From NCBI GenBank assembly GCA_017354895.1, contig CP071496.1, positions 1,364,001-1,428,000 on the forward strand: a DNA stretch of 64,000 bases. Direction: 5' to 3'. Positions 23,216 to 35,278 of the stretch are shown here, piece by piece. The stretch's first letter is position 1. Each line of letters opens with the position of its first letter. The stretch comes from Podospora comata (Eukaryota > Ascomycota > Sordariomycetes > Sordariales > Podosporaceae). The position numbers and the translations under genes are program-made. The notes below the pieces were generated by a model. It was given only the letters and a program-made list of their open reading frames with translations, ran no database searches and was not told the origin of the DNA.

Positions 23216-23990
23216 CTAACTTCTTCTGGGCCTGGAATAATAATAGAGCGAACGAGAAATATACTCAGCAATATAATCTCTATTGATTGTGCTATTCCAG
23301 CCCCACCACGGAGCCCACTCGTCTGAATGAGCAGTCAGCATGGACATTTCGCAACAGAAGAGGGTACGGGACATACACTCGGCCGGTGCCCATAAAGGAG
23401 TGGCATTCAATAGGATTACTCTTCCATTTGGACCTCGAGACATCATAACATTGTCATCCCATATATTGCCCTGAACGAGAACTGGCGTGACTTGCGTCAT
23501 TGGCCCCAGAAGCCAGCCAACAACTCCGTTGAGCATTGCCTGACAGAGGGTATTGAACCTAGGGTTGGTACGGCCATGGACTCTCTTCTCTTGCTCAATG
23601 GTTTGCCTCAGGCTCTACTTGAAGCAGACGGCCCAACTGTCATGCATTGTGCCCCATTGCTCTAATGTGCCATCGTATCGGATGTTCTGAGACCCAAACT
23701 TGCCGGTAATGGCTGGAGGCTGTCTACCTCTCGTTCTCCGATGAAGTGAGAGGATAACCGGAATAAGCCGGGCTTTGCTGGGTATTTTTGTCGGTGATCG
23801 GCGTCCACTCGCTGACTGCACTCTATCTTCTTCCACCACCCCACCTATATCGAAAGTGGTCAAGCGGTCTTGGTATATGCTGCGGTATCAAGTTGAACAA
23901 CTATCTTGCAGCATGGTACATGGCCCGGATCACATCTCTGGCGTTTTTCTCATCACAGAACGTCAGATGACATTTTCTACGTCGCAGATC
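23216..23990 (-). pseudogene. Relic of a fructosamine/ketosamine-kinase-like (APH superfamily) gene
   Basis: On the minus strand, pieces of one kinase-like protein follow each other in family order but in changing frames and with stops. Near 23,900 there is LFNLIPQHIPRPLDHF, like the lobe in which the substrate-binding helix leads to a PRPLGWG-type turn. Near 23,700 there is LHRRTRG, then GKFGSQNIRYDGTLEQWG and HDSWAVCFK, like the fungal GKFGF..TT..G...Q...WEDSW block. Near 23,470 comes PVLVQGNIWDDNVMM, the position of the catalytic loop (family HGDLWxxN, here QGNIW), with GPNGRVILLNATPLWAP after it. The central part between the two main blocks is missing or unreadable. Loss of the catalytic His-Gly-Asp wording and the broken frame argue for a dead host gene. 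The exact family assignment is by motif memory only. Confidence 0.45.
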
Positions 23991-24114
23991 GAGGCCCCTG
24001 TATCGTAACACACCGTCAACCTGAGCGAGATGCTTTGAGGTAGAAATTGCCATTAGTACTGGGGAAGAGCCGGGACAAGTCTTGATATTTGGTGAGCGTG
24101 ATAGCTACGATATA

Positions 24115-24177
24115 ACGTACATTATAAGCGAGTGCACCATATAAGCGAGTGCACCATATAAGCGAGTGCACCACTTT
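24115..24177 (+). repeat. Left terminal inverted repeat of the Fot1/pogo element
   Basis: A 63 bp sequence identical in reverse complement to 37,417-37,479. It contains three 17-bp subrepeats, the likely transposase binding sites. Confidence 0.93.
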
Positions 24178-24231
24178 TTAAGCGACGCACCATCCTTGCA
24201 CCCAACATCGACTTTTTCTACACAACCCAAT

Positions 24232-24695
24232 ATGCCTTCTACTTTAAAGGAAGCCAAGGTAATCTTAGCCCTCGAAGCCATTGAAAAAGACAAAAATTTT
24301 AGCTTCCGAGCCGCAGGAAAGATCTATAACGTCCACTATATGATTCTCTTACGACGACGCGCTGGCCGGCCTGTACAACGCGATATTACGCCTAAATCGA
24401 AGAAGCTTACTTAATCCGAAAAGGATGTTATTATTTAATATATTATGAAGCTATAGACGCGAGCTTTTCTATTACAGTTACGTGGTGTAGAAGATATAGT
24501 TAATTAATTACTATACCTACGTAACGCGCCCCTTATTAGTAATCTCTAAATATATAACTTTATTAAATGTTAGCTATAGTTCCGTACGCATTTTACGTAT
24601 CAATATAATTATTAAAAAGTTAAGTACGAGGATTTAAAAGTTATTACCAAGTAATTTATACATATACGGAATACTAAAGTTAAGTATAGTATTAT
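24232..24695 (+). pseudogene. Fot1/pogo transposase, N-terminal fragment
   Basis: From the ATG at 24,232 the frame reads MPSTLKEAKVILALEAIEKD, then FSFRAAGKIYNV and RRRAGRPVQRDITPKSKKLT. This is the Psq-type helix-turn-helix that opens pogo transposases (SxRAAAxxYNVPxSTLxxRxxG). A TAA at 24,412 stops the frame. Beyond it the CENP-B-type second DNA-binding domain can still be traced (for example LRGVED near 24,482) but is full of stops, and the sequence is AT-rich in the way RIP leaves DNA. It breaks off at 24,695, where an LTR begins. Confidence 0.8.
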
Positions 24696-24927
24696 TGTCA
24701 CGGACCTGACATAAGTAGGGAGCGCGAAGCGCGACCCGTCCAATCACTAAGGAACGGATAAGTGGGGAAGTCAGATTATTACCAGCCTTCAGTGACGACG
24801 AGTGATAATCGATATTATCACTAGTAATAATGGTGATAAATAGGTCTATATATACGGAGGAACTGGCTGGTATAAATAGACAGTTCCGCAGTATGCAATT
24901 TAAGCTTATATTTACGGTATTTTGTGT
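24696..24927 (-). mobile_element. LTR 'D', reverse orientation, first part (fossil)
   Basis: Starts TGTCACGGACC and matches, as reverse complement, the LTR of element C. It is interrupted at 24,927 by element C and continues at 36,350-36,459, so it is about 342 bp in all. It abuts the pogo fragment directly. No matching target duplication was found on its far side, so it may be one end of a rearranged element. Broken fossil. Confidence 0.7.
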
Positions 24928-25753
24928 TGTGACAAACCTCTATCTAGAACCTCTGAAAGAAATACTAGTTGAAGGTACTTCAAAACAATCCTAGTTTGGT
25001 ATAGCTAAATAGTGTATAATAAATAGCTTATCTTAATTATAATAGCTAAGATATTAACGACTATAATTTATATTATATATTACGGAACTATTTATCTATA
25101 TTAGCTAGTTCTTCCGTATATATAAACCTATTTATTATTATTATTATTAGTAATGATATCAATTATTATTCGTTATTGCCGAAGTTTAATAATAATTATA
25201 ATTATTACCTTTAACGCTAGTAATAATCTAACTTCCTTACTTTCCGTTCTTCGTAATTAGACGTGTCGCGCCCCGCGCTCCCTATTTATATTAAGTCCAT
25301 AATATAATACCTCTTTTCTAGGCTAACGTCCCGTTAGTTTAATTATCGACTAGATATGCTTTTCTCGTTTCCCCTTTTTTTTCTTCGTAAGTCTTCTACT
25401 CTTATTCTTTAATAGCCTAGCCAACGCTATGTCTATAATAAAACCTCTATTGTCGTCTATATAATACTGTATTAAACTTACTTAAAATATTACTAAAAAC
25501 GGTTTCCTCATTATACTTTACTCGTAATATAATTTATAGGGATTAACTTACCGTATAATAAATAAAGTAAAGCGTTATAAGGCTTATATACGTTATAGTC
25601 GTTTGTATAATAATTCCGGTATCCCTATTTTATTGCGTAAGTCTCTCGTTACCTTTTTTTTTCTTGACTAATCTTCTATAGTAAATAAGATTATACGAGA
25701 GTAACGTTGTCTTTAAAAAGAAAAAAAACGTACCGAAACTCTTTTAGATAAGT

Positions 25754-26366
25754 TGTTAACATGTGGGTACTACTAAGTGCCCTATTTACTGCCCTACAGA
25801 TTGATATTACAGTGGGCAGTACTGCTATAAGCAGTAACGGAATTTCCCGGCTTGGCTCTCTCTAGAATGTTCTTTACAAGGGACCCTTGCCTAGGCTTAC
25901 AGGGCTACTGTGGCCTGAGGCTTAGTCAAAGGATGCTAGAACCTTCCAAAGTAGCTACGAGCTTACGCAATAAGCTGCTATAATGGTGTGATCTACAGGG
26001 CACCCCTGCCACTGAAGGTTCGATGGATTTCCATAAGGTTCTACTAGACCCACTAAGGTCTACTAACCACCCTAAGTGGTATAGGGCCTTCAGGGCCTAC
26101 AGGACCCACAGTAGGCCTACGAAGGCCTATATATAGACCTCTCTCCTCTCCTGTAAAATAGTTTTCCTTTTTTTCCTTAAGGGCTTTAAGGGCAATAAGA
26201 GTAATAAAGGCAATTCCTATTCCTTATACTCCACTGTATTACAGTGCCTTTCCCTTCCTTCGGCACTGCCGTCGTATCCTCCCGCTTCCGCTTGCGCACT
26301 GCTGTATCCTACAGCAACCCTGTATAGGTTCTATATTATAGGCCTATCAGGGCATACCAGCTAACA
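25754..26366 (+). mobile_element. Solo LTR 'B1', 613 bp (fossil)
   Basis: Runs TGTTAAC...GCTAACA (TG...CA) and is flanked on both sides by TAAGT (25,749-25,753 and 26,367-26,371), which marks a complete solo LTR left by recombination. It holds a TATATATAG box near 26,129. Only lightly mutated compared with its surroundings, so it is probably younger than element C. Confidence 0.82.
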
Positions 26367-26664
26367 TAAGTATTAATAGAAAGTTTTTAAAACTTCAACT
26401 CGTTTATCGTAAGTCCGTCGTTAATATAAATTTTTTATAAATAAAGGAACCGTTATAATTATCCATAGCCTCTCCTCTCTCAACGAGTTAAAAGTTACTA
26501 AACATACCAAATAGAAAAGAGCTACGTAGGCCGCGTAGGTTATTTTGTTATTTCTCGACGTTACGTTTTTTAATTCTATTCTTCAAAGTCCTTCCGACTT
26601 TTTTTTCCTAAACTTTTCTTTAGGCTTCGACTAATTACCTAACTTTTCTTTGAATCTGGGTACG

Positions 26665-27045
26665 TGTGACGAACCCCTATCCAGAACCTCTGAAAAGGAT
26701 ACTGGTCGAAGGCACTTCTGAATAATCCTGGTTCGGTGCAGCTAAATAATACATAATAAGATATCTTAATGTAAATATTAAATACCGTAAATACAAGATG
26801 TGATTGTATATTACGGAACTATTTATCTAACCTAGCTAGTTCCTCTATATATATAGACCTCTGGATTACCTGGATTACCTTTCCTAAAGGTAATCTAGAT
26901 TATTTTTCTTCCCTACGGCTCACTTAGATTATTTTCTTCCAAGATAAGCCCGTCGCTCCACTCTCGATTAGTTCGTAATAATTAACTAAGAGCGTCCTAC
27001 GCCCTATACGTTAGTTCTTTATTAATAATTATAATTCAATATCCT
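26665..27045 (+). mobile_element. LTR 'A2a', about 380 bp (fossil)
   Basis: Begins TGTGACGAACCCC like the gypsy LTRs at 28,304 and 35,279 and shares about their first 230 bp. Its last third differs. It sits inside a stretch matching the gypsy interior (26,560-26,660 resembles 29,330-29,410), so it was inserted into element C. The right edge is approximate. Confidence 0.65.
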
Positions 27046-27606
27046 TCCTTCTAGGTTGATATCCTAACGACTTTAATTTACTTTATCTTTTTTAATTACT
27101 CTTCCTCTTATTTCCTCCCGTAAGTCTTTCTTTACTCCCTTAAGCTACTACTTACGTTTTTATTATATTTAACTGCGTCTCTAAAGCCTCCAGTTTGAAA
27201 TGTTTCTAGCGTATGTTTCTCGCTATAGCTATGCTTCAATTTACATATAATACTATACTATATTCTTTTTATTTCTTGAAAGGTTTAATATATAAAATAA
27301 TTAAATATTCTTTTCGCTATAATTAATATAGTTATCATAAATATATTTATAATAATATTAATATTCTAGCCCTAACGCGTAAATATATTTACAGATTCCT
27401 TTCTTTTTATTGTTATTAACTTTTAATTTCTAGTGGACCATATTATAGGTAAGTCTTAATATTTAACTCGTAAAAAAGAGCTCGTAGAGAAGTATCTTTA
27501 ATATAATTAGTTTAAAGTTTAATATAATTAGCGTAAAATTTAAAAAACTTTTATTATATTATTCCGATTCCGGTGTTAATAATAATATTTATTAATAGAA
27601 AATAAT

Positions 27607-28077
27607 TGTTAACGTGTGGGTACTACTAAGTGCCCTATTTACTGCTCTACAGATTGATATTACAGTGGACAGTACTGCTATAAGCAGTAACGGAATTTCC
27701 CGGCTTGGATCCCTCTAGAATGTTCTTTACAAGGGACTCTTGCCTAGGCTTACAGGGCTACTATGGCCTAAGGCTTAGTCAACGGATGCTAGAACCTTCC
27801 AAAGTAGCTGCAAGCTTACGCAATAAGCTGCTATAATGGTGCGATCTACAGGGCACTCCTGCCACTAAAGGACCGATGGATTTCCATAAGGTTCTACCAG
27901 ACCCACCAAGGCCCACTAACTACTTTAAGTGGTATAGGGACTTTCAGGGCCTACAGGACCCACAGTAGGCCTACGAAAGCCTATATATAGACTTTTCTCC
28001 TCTCCTGTAGAATAGTTTTCCTTTCTCTCCTTAAGGGCAAGGACAAAGGCAATAAAAGTAATAAAGGCAATTCCTAT
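27607..28077 (+). mobile_element. LTR 'B2', first part (fossil)
   Basis: Second copy of the 613 bp LTR seen at 25,754, same orientation and close to identical. It is interrupted at 28,077 by LTR X and resumes at 35,796-35,944. No clean target duplication is visible around it. Confidence 0.8.
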
Positions 28078-28303
28078 TGAAATAGTGAAAAACACACAAG
28101 AACAACCACAACACCACAAATATACCGTCAATAGGTCCTTGAATAACCTCACCTGCGTGACAGTAGCTCGCTCGCAGGCCGCATTTCTTGCAGGACAAAG
28201 AAAAGACGTTATGGGCTCGCAGGCCACATAATAGGCACCGAATTGGCCTGATCAGAGGGCCAGAATTGCCTGCACGCGAGCAAGGCACAAAATACAAAGA
28301 AAA
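28078..28303 (+). mobile_element. Solo LTR-like element 'X', first part (fossil)
   Basis: Together with 35,671-35,795 this forms an element of about 350 bp that runs TG...CA and is flanked by CTAT (28,074-28,077 and 35,796-35,799). It is inserted in LTR B2, as comparison with intact B1 shows. A TATATATATG box lies near 35,718. It is close to free of RIP-like change. Its family is not recognised. A small non-autonomous DNA element is the alternative. Confidence 0.6.
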
Positions 28304-28690
28304 TGTGACGAACCCCTATCCAGAACCTCTGAAAGGGACACTGGTTGAAGGCACTTCTGAACAATCCTGGTTCGGTACAGCTAAACAGTGTACAACAATG
28401 GCTTGTCTCGATGTAAACACTAGATACCGTGAATACAAGCTTGAATTGCATACTGCGGAACTGTCTATCTATACCAGCCAGTTCCTCCGTATATATAGTC
28501 CCGGTGCCAAGCCTGGCGCCGTCCTGGATCGATAGACTCGACCATCGATCCTATCGATACTGTCCCTTTTGGGATTAACTCTTCTAGATCGATCCTCGAT
28601 CCTAATAATCCCGTTCTGATTGGTCCGGGCTCCTATACTAACGATTGGTCCGTAGTGCACTTACGCTCCACTGAGTATTAAGCCGTGATA
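28304..28690 (-). repeat. 3' LTR of the gypsy element
   Basis: 387 bp, direct repeat of 35,279-35,665. Clean at its outer end, RIP-like change only toward the interior end. Confidence 0.92.
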
Positions 28691-29522
28691 CAACGCTCCC
28701 CCTCCTAGGCCGAAGTCCCGTCGGCCTAGCTTACTTTCCTACGTCTACTAATACTTATAAGTTTCCCTCTTTTTCTCCTTTTCATTATACTTTACGATAT
28801 TTAACCGCGTACGTAAGGTACGCCCCGGTATTAAACCTTTATACCCGAAAATTGCGGATCGTAACGAGCTACTTCCCTCCGTTTTACGGTTTTCTATTAT
28901 TATAAAACGTATTTATTCCTTTTACGAAAAGCGTAATTTTACTTATAAGATTTCCCCTTCTATTTTTAAGTATTATACTTCCTATATAAAGTATAATTAA
29001 TCCCTCTGTAACGCCCGCGGGTTATCCGTCCAATAGCTCTATAAAGTTATCTCTTAATATAACTAAATAGAGACTAAAATAGTAAAAGCTAAGTCCTAAC
29101 GCGCGGCCCTAGATTAGAAAATTAACCGCTTACGCTTATAGAAACGAATGTAGTTTAAGCGAATAGCTACGGCCGTCTCTCGTGGCCTCGATAGTATTAA
29201 AGAGCTAAAGCGTATTAAATAGGAGGAGGCTGCTTTAGCGATATAGGCTACTTCGTTATCCGGCGACGCCCTTCCTCCGGCCCCTACTTCTTTAGATCCT
29301 CGGAATCCTTCTGTAATAGAGTCCTCCGCTACCGTTCCTTCCGACTTCTCTTTTTTAGGTCCTTCCTTAGGCTTCGATTAATTATTTAACTTCTCCTTAA
29401 ATCCGGGTACGGCCGGTCCTTCCTTCCTAGCCACGCAAGATACTACTAGTAACGCGCCTTCCACTTCCTAAAGTAATTAAAACGCGTAATAGTTTTTATA
29501 TCTAGGCCCCCTTATACCTTCT

Positions 29523-29593
29523 AACCTCGTAGTATAATACGTAATACGTTGGCTTCTTTTACCGAAAACGTAGGTTCGATTCCTATCGAGGTT
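29523..29593 (+). other. tRNA-like sequence 1 within the gypsy fossil
   Basis: 71 nt with a 7-bp acceptor-like pairing (AACCTCG with CGAGGTT), an A-box-like TAGTATAATACG and a perfect B-box GGTTCGATTCC in tRNA spacing. The middle could form an anticodon arm, but I cannot settle the anticodon. It lies on the strand opposite to the retrotransposon genes. Not a standard tRNA gene call. Confidence 0.5.
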
Positions 29594-29735
29594 CTTTTAT
29601 ATTTAAATTTATAAATACCCTTCCGTAAATTTAAGTATAGATCTTCCTTTTTAGCTACCCTATTAATAATATATTTTTTTTTACGGCAGTAAAAGCGTAT
29701 AATATTAATTAGGCCTAAATTCCTTCGTATTTATT

Positions 29736-29805
29736 AACCTTATAGTATAGTATATAGTATATCGATTATTACGTTAGAAGCGTAAATTCGATTCCTATTA
29801 AAGTT
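29736..29805 (+). other. tRNA-like sequence 2 within the gypsy fossil
   Basis: 70 nt, about 210 nt after the first and alignable with it. The acceptor-like ends are AACCTTA and TAAAGTT, with TAGTATAGTATA in the A-box place and ATTCGATTCC in the B-box place. More altered than copy 1. Confidence 0.4.
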
Positions 29806-32800
29806 CTTTACGTTTAGAAAAACTTAATAGGGTTTTTCTAAACGTATATTCTTTTTACTTAGGTTTTAATTAATTTAAGTACTATCGGTAAAACTCTTTT
29901 TATTTATTTAAGTAATTAAGGTTTACCTTTAATTCTTACGAATTATTTATAGCCGGATATCTTAACTAATTAACTAAATACTTTAATTACCCTTTATTAA
30001 ACCGTAAATTTAATATTTCTTTTACTTTATACTTTTCTTTTTCGTCCTCCATTACTATTTATATATTAACTTTATTTACCGGTAATACGGGCTCTAGAAA
30101 TAAAATATAGAAAATATATAACCGTAAACGTATTATATTAGGTAGTTCCAGTTCGAATACCGTCTCCGATATCTTCTTTTTAACTTTAAACGGGCCTACT
30201 TTTTTATAGTCTAGCTTTTTATTAAGTCTTTTAATACGTAAGTTATATATAGAAAGGAATACTATATTTCCCTCTTTAAAGCGAGGTCCCTCGAGCCTTT
30301 TAGTATTATAGTATTTCCGTATTTTTTCTTTTATAAATTTTAGTTTTTACTTAAATTTATTATAAAGTATATATATTTTATTTACCTTAACCCTAGCCCT
30401 AAGTACCTTAACCGTAGGTCCCTACCGTAAATCTATTTCGTAACCGAAATTCGTAAAGAAAAATATAACTTTTATAATTTTCGTTAGCGATATATTATAC
30501 GTTAGTTATACTATAGGTAATAGTTTAACCTAATCGTTCTGCTCGAAATTAATATAATTCTATAAATATTATTTTACAATTTAATTAAGCCGTTCCGTTT
30601 AGCCGTCTATCTAAAGGTAGTAAGTTAATAACGCTTTATTTATTACCTTTAGTTTCGTTATTAATACTTTTTAAAACTTCGATATAAATTTAGTATCGCG
30701 GTCCGTAATAAACTTTTTTAATTATATATATATTACTATAATATACCGTAATACTATATCCGTTAATTACTTTACCGACTAGGTTTCCTTATATAGTAAG
30801 AAATATATTTATTTAGTAAGCTTATCGATTACCGTTAATATATTATTATATTTAACGTCGGTTACCGTATCCTTAGACTTTAGTAATTTAGTAATAAAGT
30901 TTATTATAATTAAACTCTATAGCCGTTCCGCTATTAATAATAACTTTAAAAATCTATAAGGTTTATACTTCGTAATCTTTATTCTTTCGTACGTATAGTA
31001 TAATTAAATAGCTTCCTTAACGTCGTCCTTAATCCTTAACTAATTAAAATATTATTTAATATTTTTTATAATCTTAGTAATACCTATATATCCTCCGAAC
31101 TTCGATATATAAATTTTTATTATTAATATCGTTCTATTACTTAATTTTACATATACTCGATTCTTATACTATAGTCTTCCCTAACTATTTTTCTAAATAC
31201 TTTATAGCTCTAGCTCTTTTTACTAATATTATTCTATAATATCGTTACTTAACTTCCCTTAATATTTATTAGAAATAGCTTTCTCGCGATATACTACGTA
31301 ATACTCTATTTACGGCTATAGTAAATACTTAAAAATACTATTTAGCGCCTCTTTAAATAATAATAGTAATTCCCTAGGTATATCCTTATAGTAATCGGCT
31401 CGCCGGCTAAGTGCGTTTACTTTAGTATTCTCCGAGCCCTTCTTATAGTTAATTTAAAAATTAAATTCCGAGAGAAACTTTAACTATCGTATTTACCGCG
31501 CGTTAAGGACTTTCGTAATAATAAAGTACCGTAGATTCTTATAGTCTATATAGATCTATACTTTATATTTAATATTACTAAAGTATAGTCTCTACTCTTC
31601 GAATATTTCGATAATAGCGAATAGCTTTTTATTATAAATTAAGTAATTCTAACGTACCTCTTTAAGCTTCTTCGAAAAAAAAGTTACCGGGTATAGTTTA
31701 CCGTTATCGTTTTACTATCCTAGTTATTTACCGATTACGTAATTTAATATATTTACTTTAACCTTAAACGGTTAACTAAGATTTAATAATTTAAATACCG
31801 GGTCCTTTAAAATAGTTTCTTTTAATTCCTAAAAGGCTTATTCTTCTTCTTACCCTTACCGGAATTTTATATCCTTCTTAATTAAGTAATTAAGTAGCCG
31901 CGCGATACTTATATACTTATAAATAAATATCCAGTAGAAATTTATAAACCTTAAAAATTCCCTAACGTATATCTATAATTATAGTATAGGCTAGTCCTTA
32001 ACTACCGTAATTTTTCTAGGTTCTATACGTACCTTACTTAGTAATATTAAATATCTTAAATATATTATTTTTTATATATAAAACTCGCTTTTCTCTTTAT
32101 TAATTAAGAATCCGGCTTTATATAACGCGTCGAGTATCTCTCGTACGTATCGCTTATACTTCTCTAAAGTACGTAAATAGATAAGAACGTTGTTAAAATA
32201 ATATATTATTATTTTATCGAGGTACTTCCGTATCGTATAGTTAACGAAAGATTAAAACGTCGCGGGTATATTAATTAGTTTAAATAGTATTACGAAATAT
32301 TTAAAATAATTATAGGGTATACGGAACGCTATTTTCTATTTATTTCCTTCTTTAATTTATATATAGGTATACCCGATAAGTATATTTAAGCGTATAAAGT
32401 ATCGCGCCTCTACTAATTAACTCCGTAACCTAGATATTAACGGTAGTAAGTAACTATTTTTTATTATTTTATTATTTAACTACCGGTAATCTATATATAG
32501 TCGTAAATTACTATCCTTCTTCGGTACGAAGAATATAGGGTATCCTACTAGCGATATAGACTCCTTAATATATTTTCTTTTTAAATTCTCGTTTAAATAT
32601 TTCCGTAACTCTTTACTCTACTTATTATTAGTATAGTAGACTTTAAATAGCCGTAGTTTAATTCTTTTTTTAAATTTAATTTCGTAGTCCCACGGCCCTC
32701 GCTCTAAAAGTCCTTCTAAATATTTTACTATAAAAGCTAAGTATCCTCGATATTCTATTAGTACCGCCTTTTTCTCGCTCTTTTTTACGTTATTATAATA

Positions 32801-35278
32801 AATATATTTATTAACCTCCGATATCTTTACTAACGTCGTTAACCCTATTTCTTCGATCTTACCGCTTATATCGATAAAGTATATTATTACTTTTTAGGCT
32901 CCTTACAGTAGTATCGTAAAGGGTATATATCTTACACTCTACTCTATATATATTTCTAATCTCTTATCGTTAGTTAAATACTTTTAAGGTTCTTTTAGTC
33001 GTAAGTAATTACTATCCCTCTAATCGATATCTAAGTTATAGTCTTTATACTATAATTATCCTAAAATTATATCTTTCGAGGGTCCTATATTTATAATATC
33101 GAATATAATTAAAGTTATTTTTCCTTCGATTATAATATTTAGGGATAGTATTTTCCTATAAACCTTTTACGTAGGAAATAATCCTTATATAACGATTTTT
33201 TTTTTTCTTTTATAGTATATAGGCCTAGTATACGAACTATAATAAAATTAAGTTCGTTTCCGTATTACCGTTTACTAATATTACTATTTAAATATTTTTT
33301 TAGTACGTTATAACCTAGAAACGTTTATTTTTCTTACTTCTTTCCTATATAGTAATAACCTCGCTAACGAACGCTAAATCGTTATCCTATACCTTTACTT
33401 TACATCGATACTTACGAAAATACCGTTCGTAGTCCGTTAAAGGTTAACGGCCCCCGCGAAGGGCTACGAGTCGTTTCCTACGCGGTTATATCGTTTAAAA
33501 ACGTTTTTTTACTCCGGGTTAATTAATAATATAAAGTCCCTTAACTATACTTACCTAGCTTCCTCCTACGAGCGTATACTATTATTTATATTTTTACCGT
33601 CCGTATACTTAAAATAATATTTTATATACCTTAAAGTAAACTATATTACTTAAAGGCTATCCTTTAATTTAACCGAATCTTAAACCTTTTATAAAATATA
33701 GTCGTTTAATTCCTCCTAAGCTCTTTCCTATTTTACTATAATCCTTTTAATTAATTATAGTTTACCCTTTTTACTTACCTTACGTACCGGCTAATAGCCG
33801 TATAGTAACTTACTTTAATAATACTCTATATATTTATATATAATATATTAGAATTAAGGTACTTTCTACTACTTCGGATATCTAAAATAAAGTTATACCG
33901 TATCTCCCTTATAGGATATATACCGTATAAGTATAGGTATATCTCTTAGTAATTTCACGATCCTAATATTAGTGACCTTTTTAATAATATCTATAATAAC
34001 TCGCGCTACTTAATCCTATAATACTTATATTTAAAGATCTCTTTCTTTATGCTTCGCCTTTAGCCTTTCTACTACTTCCCGCAACTCTTAGAACTCTATT
34101 TCCTTTTATTCGGCGTACTAATTAAAGTCTTTTTCGAAGTTTACCGTTCCGCCTTACTAGTACCCAATAATTACGACCTTTATAACCCTCGGTCCCCTCG
34201 ATATAATAATTATTATAATTTCTTTTTTCTATCCGAGTCTTTTAAATATCCTATAGTCTTTCTTAAAGTATCCTACTTTACTGTAATTAAAATATTTAAG
34301 GTTATTTCTACCTTAGCCCCGGCCTTATAGTCTCTATTATTATATAGCGTCGACCTTTATCGGTCTTACGTATATAGTACCGGAGTAATTAGTACTAAAG
34401 TATTTTCTCTTTTACTTATTATTAAAACGGTTATTACCGAAGTATCTTTTATTATTATTATTACTATAGTAACCTCTATTACCTTTCTTTTCCGTGCGCC
34501 GCTAAAATTACTAATCGTCGATCCGAATAGCTATAGCGATATATTTATCGATAGTATTAGGCTTCGACTCTTTATATAATTTATTTTTTACTTTTTCTTT
34601 AAAGCTATTATAAAAAAGCTATATTAATCCCTTATCGTTAATAGTATTATATAGACTATCGATTTTAAATAAAGTTACGTAATTAATTACTAAACGTATT
34701 TAATATAGGTTTGCGAGCCTCTCTTACGCGTACTTTACTTTATTGTACTCCCTAAATACTTTTTTAAATTTAATCTTAAAGACACGATAGCTCTCGAAGT
34801 ATTCTACGGTAATCTTTTCTTAATCCTCCGGCTCTTACTTATAGTAATTATTAAAGATAGGCTCGAACTATACGAGAATCCTATCCTTAAATCTAGTAGC
34901 CGCGAAAATTATTTTTAATTCTTCGTTAGTAAACTAATTTAAGTAATAATAAAAATAGGTTTTAAACTAGATTAAGAATCCTTTAAGCTCTGCCTTTCCT
35001 CCTCTATAGCGCTCCGGTACCGGGAACTTAACGGTTAACTTAAGTACGGTCGTAATAATAATAATCTATTCCCGGGTCTACTAAGCCTCTTCCTTAAACT
35101 CCCTAAGGCGCTTAACGATCTGTTTTACAGTAGTGAGTATAGGTTTAGTACTAGTGGAAGGTCCCTCGCCGCCTGGGCTAAGCGGGACGCTTTCCATTTA
35201 AATATTCTTAGGTCCGGCTATAGTAGTAAAAAGACGCCTTTAACTTATCTGTAATAGAGTTAAAGTAAGTATATAACG

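Noticed and set aside
24115-24177. Triple 17-bp direct repeat as a possible CRISPR-like array
   Set aside because: No spacers lie between the units, the host is a fungus, and the same triple occurs inverted at the other end of the transposon.
25754-28077. LTR copies B1 and B2 as the two ends of one 2.3 kb element
   Set aside because: B1 alone is bounded by a perfect TAAGT duplication, so it is a solo LTR. The DNA between the copies belongs to element C.
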